Below are positions 9,122 to 17,103 of a stretch of 64,000 bases of DNA, one piece after another. Each line of letters begins with the position of its first letter. Position 1 is the stretch's first letter. The stretch is from positions 310,001 to 374,000 of the forward strand of contig NZ_JAUDUY010000002.1 in NCBI RefSeq assembly GCF_030380815.1, in the 5' to 3' direction. Below the pieces are notes generated by a model. The model was not told the origin of the DNA. It saw only the letters and a program-made list of their open reading frames with translations, and did not search any database. The translations under genes were made by a program, and so were the position numbers. This DNA comes from Robiginitalea aurantiaca (GTDB lineage Bacteria > Bacteroidota > Bacteroidia > Flavobacteriales > Flavobacteriaceae).

Positions 9122-10375
9122 ATGAATTCCCTTAAAGAGCGATTTCTGCGTTATGTGCAAATAAACACTGAGAGTGATCCAAATTCCGCTAGCTGCCCGA
9201 GCTCGGAGCGGCAATGGGACTTGGCTAAATTGCTTAAGCAAGATCTCGAAGAAATCGGGCTTCAGGAGGTTGCCTTGAGCGACAAGGCTTACCTAACCGC
9301 TACCCTGCCTTCGAATACGAATGGCCCGGTACCCACAATTGGATTTATCTCCCATTTTGATACAAGCCCGGATTTTACAGCTGAGGGAGTAAAGCCCAGG
9401 GTAATCGAAAACTACGACGGAAGGGACATTGTGCTCAATAGTCAAAAGAACATTGTCCTGTCCCCGAATTACTTTCCCGAACTGACAAACTACACAGGAC
9501 AAACCCTGATCGTGACCGACGGCACCACGCTTCTCGGGGCCGATGACAAAGCGGGCATCGCAGAGATCATTAGCGCTGTCGAATACCTGATAAAGCATCC
9601 TGAAATCCCCCATGGGGAGGTTCGAATTTGTTTTACCCCTGATGAGGAGATCGGAAGGGGTGCCCACCACTTCGATGTTGATGCTTTCCGGGCTGCATGG
9701 GCCTATACTGTGGACGGAAGCGAGATCGGGGAACTGGAATATGAAAATTTCAACGCCGCTAAAGCTGAGATACGCGCTTTGGGGAAGAGCGTGCATCCCG
9801 GGCTTGCCAAAGACAAAATGATCAATGCGATTACCGTAATTCGGGAGGTCTTATCAGGACTTCCGGAAAATGAGGTCCCGGAACGCACTGAAGATCGTGA
9901 GGGTTTTTACCATATCCATCACCTGAAGGGCCATATCGAGGAGGCCTCCGCCCAGTTAATTATCCGGGATCACGACAGGGCACAATTTGAAAAACGCAAA
10001 ACGCACCTCGAATCCCTTGTAAGGGCTGCCAGAGAGAAATACGCAACTGGAATAGAACTGGATATCACAGACCAGTACTACAATATGAAAGAAAAAATAC
10101 TTCCGGTTTTTCCGATTGTAGAAGTGGCAGAGGAGGCGATGCGATTGGTTGGGATAACACCTATTCTAAAACCCATTCGGGGAGGTACGGATGGATCTCA
10201 ATTGAGTTATATGGGTCTCCCCTGCCCTAATATTTTCGCCGGAGGTCATAATTTCCACGGGAAATACGAATACATCCCGTTGCAAAGTATGGAAAAAGCT
10301 GTGGAAGTTATCGTCAGGATTTGCGAGTTAACGGCAACAAAATCCCCGGAAACATGGAAGCAAATGAGAAGCTAG
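9122..10375 (+). CDS. pepT: Peptidase T (tripeptide aminopeptidase)
   Basis: This M20B di-zinc aminopeptidase releases N-terminal residues from tripeptides in the cytosol. The 417 residues are typical. The metal and catalytic motifs are all visible: FISHFDTSPD (His and Asp), LGADDKAG (bridging Asp), TPDEEIGRGAH (catalytic Glu pair), AYTVDGSEIGE, and GGHNFHGKYE (last His). The lid or dimerisation domain sits at about residues 210-320. The gene overlaps the following YdeI-like gene by about 22 bp, suggesting co-transcription. Confidence 0.95.
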   Translation: MNSLKERFLRYVQINTESDPNSASCPSSERQWDLAKLLKQDLEEIGLQEVALSDKAYLTATLPSNTNGPVPTIGFISHFDTSPDFTAEGVKPRVIENYDGRDIVLNSQKNIVLSPNYFPELTNYTGQTLIVTDGTTLLGADDKAGIAEIISAVEYLIKHPEIPHGEVRICFTPDEEIGRGAHHFDVDAFRAAWAYTVDGSEIGELEYENFNAAKAEIRALGKSVHPGLAKDKMINAITVIREVLSGLPENEVPERTEDREGFYHIHHLKGHIEEASAQLIIRDHDRAQFEKRKTHLESLVRAAREKYATGIELDITDQYYNMKEKILPVFPIVEVAEEAMRLVGITPILKPIRGGTDGSQLSYMGLPCPNIFAGGHNFHGKYEYIPLQSMEKAVEVIVRICELTATKSPETWKQMRS

Positions 10376-10947
10376 AAGCCTATTTCCAAAAAAGCGGAGC
10401 TTTCAAAGAAGGTATCGCAACCCTGCGGACACTCGCACTGGAATGCGGACTAGAAGAAACCCTGAAATGGAATGCGCCAGTATACACCTGGGCGGGGAAA
10501 AATATCCTGGGAATCATGGCGTTCAAAAACCATTATGGCCTTTGGTTTTTTAATGGGGTTTTTCTGTCGGATCCCCTGGGCGTATTGCAGAATGCACAGG
10601 AAGGGAAAACCAGGGCCATGCGCCATTGGAAATTCAGGACTGATGATCACATTGAAGCCGAAAAAGTGAAAGCGTACATGGAAGAGGCGATCCTGATCGA
10701 AAAGAAAGGCCTGAAGGTCGGCCACAAACCGTCTGTGAATCGCGAAATTCCATCTGATTTAAAGGCCCTCTTATTGGCAGATCCCGCACTAAATACCGCA
10801 TTCTTCGGGCTTACCCCTTACAAACAGAATGATTATTGCGAATACATCGCATCGGCCAAACAAAAAATAACCCGCGATAGACGACTGGAAAAAATCATCC
10901 CAATGATCGCTAAAGGGGTTGGCCTTAACGACAGGTATCGCAAATAA
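10354..10947 (+). CDS. YdeI/OmpD-associated (DUF1801) family protein
   Basis: About 197 residues from the ATG at 10354, which lies inside the last codons of pepT; an earlier in-frame ATG at 10321 would extend the overlap. The N-terminal DUF1801-like domain contains LEETLKWNAPVYTW and FKNHYGLWFFNGVFL. The C-terminal OmdA-like helix pair contains LTPYKQNDYCEYIASAKQ followed by TRDRRLEKII, a family hallmark. Function is unknown. The upper start is less likely because the motif structure begins at EKLEAYFQKS. Confidence 0.82.
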   Translation: MEANEKLEAYFQKSGAFKEGIATLRTLALECGLEETLKWNAPVYTWAGKNILGIMAFKNHYGLWFFNGVFLSDPLGVLQNAQEGKTRAMRHWKFRTDDHIEAEKVKAYMEEAILIEKKGLKVGHKPSVNREIPSDLKALLLADPALNTAFFGLTPYKQNDYCEYIASAKQKITRDRRLEKIIPMIAKGVGLNDRYRK

Positions 10948-10964
10948 AGACATTCTGCGGATGC

Positions 10965-12299
10965 TCAATCCAGGCTCCAGCCATTGTGATAATGGCTTCG
11001 GGCTATGGCGTTGGCTTCGGGGTCCTTAAAACGACCCGATTCACTGTCCCAGTAAACCTTACCCCCCATCTTATAGGCCACATTGCCCATGTGGCATACC
11101 CTGGCGGCATGATAACCAACTTCCACAGGCGCCTTCAGCATCGAGGGGTTACCGGTTTTCAACGCTTCCAGAAAGTTTGAAGTATGCAGGTTTAGCCCGC
11201 TATTCATTGAAGGCTGCAGCGGTACGGCTTCCATCTTGGGCTTGTCAGTGAGCCTGCGCCAGCCCTCGTGTTCCACTTCCGGGATAACCTCCCAGCCCCC
11301 CCGGTCCAGGACCAGAGTACCGTTATTTCCAATAAATGCAATCCCGTGATTTCGGCCATAATTCCCCCCATCGATTCCTGTGGCGTGTTCCCAGAGAAGC
11401 GTAAAATCACTAAATTCATATATGGCCTGCAGGGTATCCGGAGTTTCAGAAGCGTCGTTGGGGTAGGCGAATTTCCCACCTGTAGCCGTAATTGAAATTG
11501 GACTCGCAGCCTTCATCCCATAGAGGGCGTAGTCGATAAGATGTACTCCCCAGTCCGTCATGAGACCGCCTGCGTAATCCCAGAACCATCGAAAATTGAA
11601 ATGGAACCGATTTGGGTTAAAAGGCATTTTAGCCGCCGGACCAAGCCACATATTGTAGTCCACCTCTTTCGGAGCTTCTGAATCGGGCAATACAGGTATG
11701 GGCTTCATCCATCCCTGATAGGCCCATGACTTTACGAGCCTTATTTGGCCCAGCGCTCCCGAGTGCACAAAGGAAATAGCCTTTTCGAAGTGGGGTTCGC
11801 TCCTTTGCCACTGACCCACCTGAACCATGCGGTTTGAATTGTGAACTGCGTTTAACATCCGATCTGCCTCATCGATGGAATTCGCAAGCGGCTTTTCACA
11901 GTACACGTGCTTCCCGGCGTCCAGGGCATCTATGAGCTGCAGGCAGTGCCAATGATCCGGCGTACCTATTATGACCATGTCGATATCCTGCTCCTCCAGA
12001 AGTTTCCGATAATCTGTAAATCGCTTTGGTCCGGGACGTCCCGCCTCAATTAGTTCTGCTTCCCGCCTGTCGAGAACTCGGGTATCTACATCACAGAGGG
12101 CAGCGACCTCGATCTCCGGGTTACGCATAAAAGAGGACAGGTTCGAAAACCCCATGCCATTACAGCCGATAAGCCCAATGCGTATACGGTCGTTTGCTCC
12201 CAGTATTCCCCTGGGGGTTGCCCAAAGGGATGAGGGAAGCAGCAAGGCAGCTGAGCCTGTGAGCAGGCTATTTTTTAAAAAGGTTCTTCTTGGATTCAT
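10965..12299 (-). CDS. Tat-exported Gfo/Idh/MocA family oxidoreductase
   Basis: This is a 444-residue NAD(P)-dependent sugar oxidoreductase-like protein. It begins with a twin-arginine signal (PRRTFLKNSLLTGSAALL), so it is probably exported folded with its cofactor. The Rossmann motif IGLIGCNGMGFSN, the nucleotide-domain strand MVIIGTPDHWH and the catalytic-Lys motif CEKPLAN are visible; the C-terminal half includes WFWDYAGGLMTDWGVHLID. Exported members in Bacteroidota often act on glycans or cyclitols, but the substrate here is unknown. It is convergent with the YdeI-like gene, 17 bp away. Confidence 0.9.
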   Translation of the reverse strand: MNPRRTFLKNSLLTGSAALLLPSSLWATPRGILGANDRIRIGLIGCNGMGFSNLSSFMRNPEIEVAALCDVDTRVLDRREAELIEAGRPGPKRFTDYRKLLEEQDIDMVIIGTPDHWHCLQLIDALDAGKHVYCEKPLANSIDEADRMLNAVHNSNRMVQVGQWQRSEPHFEKAISFVHSGALGQIRLVKSWAYQGWMKPIPVLPDSEAPKEVDYNMWLGPAAKMPFNPNRFHFNFRWFWDYAGGLMTDWGVHLIDYALYGMKAASPISITATGGKFAYPNDASETPDTLQAIYEFSDFTLLWEHATGIDGGNYGRNHGIAFIGNNGTLVLDRGGWEVIPEVEHEGWRRLTDKPKMEAVPLQPSMNSGLNLHTSNFLEALKTGNPSMLKAPVEVGYHAARVCHMGNVAYKMGGKVYWDSESGRFKDPEANAIARSHYHNGWSLD

Positions 12300-12487
12300 A
12301 AGCGCGGATTATAGAGGTTTAAAATACTGAATTTAGGGCATATTGTTTTCTATAAACCCTCATGTATTTGCCTTTAGTGACTTCAATGGCCTTCCTGCGC
12401 GATCCACGGTTTGCCAGTTATTATATCGTGTAAAGCGCAGGCAGCACAGGAATTTACGGGTAAATGTTAGAGGATTAAAAATAATTG

Positions 12488-12517
12488 GGTTAACTTCTAA
12501 CCGTATACTATAATAGT
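12488..12517. promoter_or_regulatory. Two adjacent palindromes upstream of the secreted-protein/cyclase pair
   Basis: GGTTA-ACTTC-TAACC (12488-12502) is followed by ACTAT-A-ATAGT (12507-12517), ending 10 bp before the ATG at 12528. Both are perfect short inverted repeats and could be an operator. No TAnnTTTG element is seen nearby. Short palindromes in AT-rich DNA can arise by chance. Confidence 0.35.
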
Positions 12518-12527
12518 CACTATCACA

Positions 12528-13007
12528 ATGAAACTTTCCAAAAGCAATCTATCCCCGATAATTCTCTTCTTTTTTTTATTGGGCATAAGCCTGCAAGCAC
12601 AGGTAGAACGTGTGATCACCCTGGAGGTGAACACCGCAGATATCGAGAATCCCAATGTCAATGATTTTTGTGGCTTTTTGGGACAAGATCCAGATGTGAG
12701 CAACGAAGATTACACCATTGAGGCGAATGTGGGGGACGTGATTATCTGGCGGGGCGTTTCCACTTCTTCGCCCGAGGATAGGGTTGAAATCCGGACCATC
12801 AATCATGAAGGAAGCAATGGGGGCCGGGATATTTTTGGTTCTAACACCATAAGAGGGGAAGACGGGGAGGTCCGCGCAACCATCCTCAACACTACCGACG
12901 AAGGCGCTGATTACAAATACAAAATACAATTCAGGGTATTCAACGACGGGAGAAGAAGAAGGGGTACTTTTAATATTGATCCAAAGATAAAGGTGGTTGG
13001 CCGGTAA
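12528..13007 (+). CDS. Secreted beta-rich protein coupled to adenylate cyclase gene
   Basis: This 159-residue protein has a signal peptide (LFFFLLGISLQAQ) and a predicted all-beta mature domain with segments NVGDVIIWRGV, ADYKYKIQFRVF and TFNIDPKIKVVGR. The 'VGDVIIWR' turn resembles a cupredoxin-type Greek key, but no obvious copper ligand set can be assigned. I do not recognise a named family. Its stop codon lies inside the start region of the downstream TPR/adenylate cyclase gene (11-bp overlap), so the two are probably made together, and it may be an extracytoplasmic partner of that cyclase (inference). Confidence 0.7.
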   Translation: MKLSKSNLSPIILFFFLLGISLQAQVERVITLEVNTADIENPNVNDFCGFLGQDPDVSNEDYTIEANVGDVIIWRGVSTSSPEDRVEIRTINHEGSNGGRDIFGSNTIRGEDGEVRATILNTTDEGADYKYKIQFRVFNDGRRRRGTFNIDPKIKVVGR

Positions 13008-14940
13008 ATTCAATAACACTATATCCAGCTTTTTTATAAAGCGCTCTGCACAGACAGGCTTTCGGGCAATTCGGAAAGCCTCATCTGGTTTTGCAGTATG
13101 CCTGTTCATGTCCGGGCTTTCGCTATTCAGCCAGAGTCAATCCGAAGTAGATAGCCTGGAGCAAGTCTATCTCCAGGGTGCTTTTGAACCAAGGGACAGC
13201 CTTGAGATTCTGACTGATCTCGCCACGGATTTTCAGGATCCCCAAAAGATTTTAGAGTACAGTGATGTGTTAATCGAAGTGGCCCTAAGGCAGGATTCCA
13301 CACGAAAATTATACTCGGGGTACCTGCAAAAAGGCAATGGCTATCTAAGACTGGGAAATCAGGTAGACGCCATTGAAAATTATTTTCAGGCCGCCAAGTA
13401 TGCCGGGGATACGGAGTCAGCCATCACACTTGGAAGTGTTTATGTAACCATTGCAGATACCTACTCCATGATGGATAACATAGGTAATGCACGCGAATAT
13501 TACAAGCGCGCCATTGCAATGTTGCGTAAGACCACCGATACCCTTTCGCTTGCAACAGGTCTGGCAAATGCAGGGGATTTTTACTACCGGCAGGAAAAAC
13601 TCGATTCCGCCCTCATCTATTTTGAGGAAGCAGGCGCCCTTTTTAAGTCAATTGATTACACTTTGGGAATTGGCTATTATGAGGGCTCCCTGGGTATGAT
13701 CTACGGTGCCCAGGGCAGGCATGCTGAGGCCCTTGAAAAGCTCAATCTCTGTTTGGACATCCTGGAAGAAGAAGGGGATTACTATGGGGTGTCTGCTTTT
13801 TTACCCTTTATTTCAGATGTACATAAATCCCAGGGAAACTACAATGCTGCCATCCGCACTGCAAAACAAAGCCTTGAAATTGCTGAGAAGTACAGGCTAA
13901 AAGAGCAAATTCGCGATGCAAATCTACAGCTATCGGAATTGTACGAATTACTTGGAAGACCCGCTGAATCCCTTAAATTCTATAAGGACTACACCACCTA
14001 TAAGGACAGTATCAGCAATATTGGAAATGTCCAACAGATGGCCCGCCTGCGGACCAATTACGTGATCGACCAAAAACAATCTGAAGTCAACCTTCTCGAA
14101 AAAGAAGCAGAAATAAGTGAATTGAGGGAGAAACGACAGGATGCTGCCCTTTATGTGGCCATAGCAATCGTCTTTCTGACATTTTTACTGGCCTACGGAC
14201 TGTACAGGCGGTATATATATATCCGCAGGACACGAGATGTCATCGAAAAGGAGAAATCGCGCTCTGATGAACTCCTGAAGAATATTCTTCCTGAGGAAAC
14301 CGCTGATGAACTCAAGAAATACGGCAGGGTTAAAGCAAAAAGATTCCAGTCTGTTTCCGTCCTGTTTGCCGATTTTGTCGGTTTTACGACCTATTCTGAA
14401 AAAATGAGTCCGGAAGACCTTGTAAAAACTGTGGATTACTATTTCTCCCGTTTCGATCAGGTCGTTGAAAAATATGGCCTGGAGAAAATCAAAACCATGG
14501 GGGATTGTTACATGTGCGCAGGAGGCCTGCCCTTTCCTACAGAGGATCATGCTGTTAAAATGGCACACGTGGCATCGGAGATCCAGGAAATCGTCTCCGG
14601 GGACGGCTTCTCGGAAGTCACCGGTTTTGAGATACGACTTGGAATACACACGGGGCCAGTAGTTGCCGGGGTAGTCGGGACCAAAAAATTTGCCTACGAT
14701 ATCTGGGGGGATACCGTCAATATCGCTTCCCGCATGGAGTCGGGTTCCCTGCCCGGGAAAATCAATGTTTCAGAAAGCACCTACCATCTGATCAAGGATC
14801 ATTTTGAATGCGAATTCAGGGGAATGTTGCAAGTGAAGAACAGGGGAATGATGAAAATGTACTTTCTTAACAAGCCTCGTGAAAAATCGGAAGAGGTGCT
14901 TCAGGTGGATGCCATGGGAATCGAAATCCCGAGAGATTGA
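12997..14940 (+). CDS. Membrane TPR-class III adenylate cyclase
   Basis: This is a signalling enzyme of up to 647 residues. The frame opens at a TTG (12997) inside the preceding gene; the only nearby ATG (13108) would cut into the hydrophobic signal segment (GFAVCLFMSGLSLFS), so the TTG start is preferred. After the signal come TPR-like repeats (about 65-340), a coiled coil, one transmembrane helix (about 384-402) and a class III cyclase domain (about 450-630). Metal ligands Asp459 (LFADFVGFT) and Asp503 (KTMGDCYM), specificity residues Lys499 and Asp568 (AYDIWGDTVNIASR), and Asn575/Arg579 are present. The Lys/Asp pair indicates ATP, hence cAMP. TPRs would lie outside the cytoplasm. Confidence 0.88.
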   Translation: MAGKFNNTISSFFIKRSAQTGFRAIRKASSGFAVCLFMSGLSLFSQSQSEVDSLEQVYLQGAFEPRDSLEILTDLATDFQDPQKILEYSDVLIEVALRQDSTRKLYSGYLQKGNGYLRLGNQVDAIENYFQAAKYAGDTESAITLGSVYVTIADTYSMMDNIGNAREYYKRAIAMLRKTTDTLSLATGLANAGDFYYRQEKLDSALIYFEEAGALFKSIDYTLGIGYYEGSLGMIYGAQGRHAEALEKLNLCLDILEEEGDYYGVSAFLPFISDVHKSQGNYNAAIRTAKQSLEIAEKYRLKEQIRDANLQLSELYELLGRPAESLKFYKDYTTYKDSISNIGNVQQMARLRTNYVIDQKQSEVNLLEKEAEISELREKRQDAALYVAIAIVFLTFLLAYGLYRRYIYIRRTRDVIEKEKSRSDELLKNILPEETADELKKYGRVKAKRFQSVSVLFADFVGFTTYSEKMSPEDLVKTVDYYFSRFDQVVEKYGLEKIKTMGDCYMCAGGLPFPTEDHAVKMAHVASEIQEIVSGDGFSEVTGFEIRLGIHTGPVVAGVVGTKKFAYDIWGDTVNIASRMESGSLPGKINVSESTYHLIKDHFECEFRGMLQVKNRGMMKMYFLNKPREKSEEVLQVDAMGIEIPRD

Positions 14941-15093
14941 AACCCTTGACTTTGCTGTTTTAGTGGAGGCGGCAAAGCTGTTCGCAAGCGTATAGCTGCG
15001 AAAAAATGATCTACCGGCACGCTCAGGCTTAACTATTGATCCCCAAATACATTGTACGGAGCGTTTAAATTGCGCTCCTCAGCACCGGGGCAT

Positions 15094-15128
15094 AAAAAAA
15101 CACCGACCAACAAGCCGGTGTTTTTTTT
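15094..15128. terminator. Bidirectional terminator between cyclase gene and yajC
   Basis: AACACCG and CGGTGTT arms, flanked by an A-run on the left and a T-run of eight on the right, form an intrinsic terminator usable from both sides. It sits between the converging adenylate cyclase gene and yajC. Confidence 0.8.
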
Positions 15129-15146
15129 CTTCCCTCGAAGAAACCC

Positions 15147-15437
15147 CTACTGCGTTTTTGCAGGGGTGTTAAGCTTCTTGCTCAACTCCATCGAAATGGC
15201 TGAACGGTCAAATTTCAGACGTCCTGCCATTGTTTCAATGATACAGGAGAAATCCTTGTCATTGAGATCCACCACCTTGCCATAAAGGCCACTTTTTGTG
15301 ATGACTTTATCTCCTTTTTTCAAGGCTTCCGCAAACTTCTTTTCATCTTTCTGCCTTTTCATTTGGGGGCGTATCATAAAGAAATACGCAACCGCAAAAA
15401 TCAATATCAGCGGAAGAAACTGTCCTAAATCACCCAT
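15147..15437 (-). CDS. yajC: Preprotein translocase subunit YajC
   Basis: This is a 96-residue single-pass membrane protein of the SecDF-YajC accessory complex. It has an N-terminal membrane helix (FLPLILIFAVAYFFMIRPQ) followed by the family motif MKRQKDEKKFAEALKKGDKV and ITKSGLYGKVVDLND. It is the last gene of a minus-strand nusB-DUF1573-yajC group (32 bp after DUF1573), an arrangement I recall as frequent in flavobacteria. Confidence 0.95.
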   Translation of the reverse strand: MGDLGQFLPLILIFAVAYFFMIRPQMKRQKDEKKFAEALKKGDKVITKSGLYGKVVDLNDKDFSCIIETMAGRLKFDRSAISMELSKKLNTPAKTQ

Positions 15438-15469
15438 AGTCTGGTTTTCGTTATATGGAGCTTATCCAA

Positions 15470-15955
15470 TTAGTTTCCTGAGACAGGTCCCATTGCAGTT
15501 GAAGCCCCTGCTTTAGGCTGAACGAATGCTTTGATTCGAATCATTTCCTGCCCTTTGGCTGTGTTCGTGCTCAGGGTAACCGTTTTGATGACCTGGTTCA
15601 TTCCAGAACCGTTGAACTTGACAACCATTTGAGATTTTTCTCCCGGTTGGATTGGCACATTCTTTGGATAGTCAGGAATGGTGCACCCACAGCTGCTGGT
15701 AGCATTGGTAATGATCAGAGGCGCCTCCCCTGTATTTGTAAAAACAAAGGTGTGCTCCTGTGGAGTACCTTGCTCAATTGTTCCGAAATCAAACTCCTGC
15801 TCTTCAAATGCGATTGAAGGAAGGCTCTTAGATGCCTGGTCACGCTCTGCCGCAACGGCAACGTTACCTTCATCAATACGCTCTGAAGCCTTTTCCTTGC
15901 ACGATACAAATACAGTGATCGCAATAGCTCCGAGAATAATACTTAATTTTTTCAT
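15470..15955 (-). CDS. DUF1573 lipoprotein
   Basis: This 161-residue lipoprotein has a signal peptide with lipobox VSC at about residues 17-19 (AITVFVSCKEK). The mature part is a single Ig-like DUF1573 domain: FDFGTIEQGTPQEHTFVFTN, then NATSSCGCTIPDYPK with a CxC motif typical of the family, and GEKSQMVVKFN. The function is unknown; many Bacteroidota genomes carry several. It lies between nusB and yajC, and a TAATTTTG -7 element sits 24 bp upstream. Confidence 0.88.
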   Translation of the reverse strand: MKKLSIILGAIAITVFVSCKEKASERIDEGNVAVAAERDQASKSLPSIAFEEQEFDFGTIEQGTPQEHTFVFTNTGEAPLIITNATSSCGCTIPDYPKNVPIQPGEKSQMVVKFNGSGMNQVIKTVTLSTNTAKGQEMIRIKAFVQPKAGASTAMGPVSGN

Positions 15956-15979
15956 GATGACTTTTTTTTAAGATTGGTG

Positions 15980-15987
15980 CAAAATTA
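15980..15987 (-). promoter_or_regulatory. DUF1573-yajC promoter, -7 element
   Basis: The minus strand reads TAATTTTG, 24 bp upstream of the DUF1573 start. A TTG at 16003-16005 (minus) is 15 bp away, a little short for a -33 element. Confidence 0.45.
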
Positions 15988-15999
15988 GGAAATATTTAG

Positions 16000-16944
16000 T
16001 TACAATAACCCCCTTCCGGTCTTTTTAAGCCTGCCCGAGGTCTTGTAATCCTTTGTGAGCTTGTCCAGAACACCATTGATGAAAATACTGCTTTTGGGCG
16101 TTGAATACTCCTTGGCAATCTCCAGATATTCATTAATGGAAACCCGTTCAGGTATGGATGGGAAGTAAAGCAATTCGGCAATCGCCATTTTAAGCAGAAT
16201 AGCATCCAGTTCGGCAATTCGGTCTTTATCCCAATTGGGCGTTTTCCCTTCGATCTCAGCTTCCAGCTCTTCTCCCTTCAAAAGCGTTTTTTTCAATAAC
16301 TCCCCGGCAAACTCCATATCCTCCTTGTTTTTAAGAAGCGGAGGAAGGAAAAACGAAGCCTCAGAGTCCGGTTTAACTTTTCGGAACTGTTTGATTAAAT
16401 GCGTATTAATTAGCGGAAGGTCGTCTACCCATGTTAACGCTTCGTCTTCAAGAAATTCATAGACCTTATCATTAGGTGCGATTATCTCCCGAAATGCCTG
16501 TATGAGGAATTCCCGATCCGTCTCATAGGATTGATCGGTTTGGGCGTAGGCGGAATAAAGGTCACTGTCCAATAATTCAGCAAGGACAATCTTCACATAT
16601 TTTTCGTTGAGGTACCACTGCTTTAATTTTCGCTTCTTGAGTGCCTCTGTCAGTTCTGAGTTCTCTGAAAGCTGCTTAAGTAGTTGATTTTGACTGAGTC
16701 GCAGTGGGTTGCCTTTATCCTGCGGACCTGACTTAAGGTAATTGCTGGATGCTTTTTCAGAGCGTTCTAGCGCCGCCTGATAAAGCTCGCGCAGAAATGA
16801 CAAGATCAGAAGATACAGCGTATAGGTTTGCCCGATACTCTTGTTGAGAAACTCTTGTTGTTTTTCCAGCGAACCTCCGCTGGCAAGGGCTAGGGCATAA
16901 ATGCATTGCATTACCTTAACCCTGAGATGCCTTCTTGTTAACAT
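16000..16944 (-). CDS. nusB: Transcription antitermination protein NusB, long form
   Basis: NusB binds boxA RNA with NusE (S10) to prevent early termination in rRNA operons. The 314 residues are about twice the E. coli length, as is usual in Bacteroidota. The N-terminus RRHLRVKVMQCIYALALA is NusB-like, and the conserved all-helical core is in the C-terminal third: MKIA-type helices around LDAILLKMAIAELLYFPSIP, VSINEYLEIAKEYSTPKS and FINGVLDKL. It is first of the nusB-DUF1573-yajC group and divergent from an ABC exporter. Confidence 0.93.
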   Translation of the reverse strand: MLTRRHLRVKVMQCIYALALASGGSLEKQQEFLNKSIGQTYTLYLLILSFLRELYQAALERSEKASSNYLKSGPQDKGNPLRLSQNQLLKQLSENSELTEALKKRKLKQWYLNEKYVKIVLAELLDSDLYSAYAQTDQSYETDREFLIQAFREIIAPNDKVYEFLEDEALTWVDDLPLINTHLIKQFRKVKPDSEASFFLPPLLKNKEDMEFAGELLKKTLLKGEELEAEIEGKTPNWDKDRIAELDAILLKMAIAELLYFPSIPERVSINEYLEIAKEYSTPKSSIFINGVLDKLTKDYKTSGRLKKTGRGLL

Positions 16945-16973
16945 GCAAAGAACTATGTAGTGGTAAACGAGGT

Positions 16974-17006
16974 CAAAAGTACTAATCTATTTTAAAAAGG
17001 ACGCAA
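16974..17006 (-). promoter_or_regulatory. nusB promoter
   Basis: On the minus strand TTG (17004-17006) precedes TACTTTTG (16974-16981) by 22 bp, within the TTG-N(17-23)-TAnnTTTG range. The start codon lies about 30 bp downstream. Confidence 0.6.
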
Positions 17007-17052
17007 AAATCATCTTATCATTCTTATAACATCCCCATCCGCAGCAAAGACC

Positions 17053-17060
17053 TATATTTG
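17053..17060 (+). promoter_or_regulatory. ABC exporter promoter, -7 element
   Basis: TATATTTG matches TAnnTTTG, 43 bp upstream of the ABC exporter ATG. Confidence 0.5.
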
Positions 17061-17103
17061 ACATCGCAAATACAGGGAGCCTTATTTTTCACCCCACCCA
17101 GGA

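Noticed and set aside
15052-15285. Plus-strand frame over the cyclase/yajC terminator
   Set aside because: It spans the terminator and is antisense to yajC; no domain is visible.
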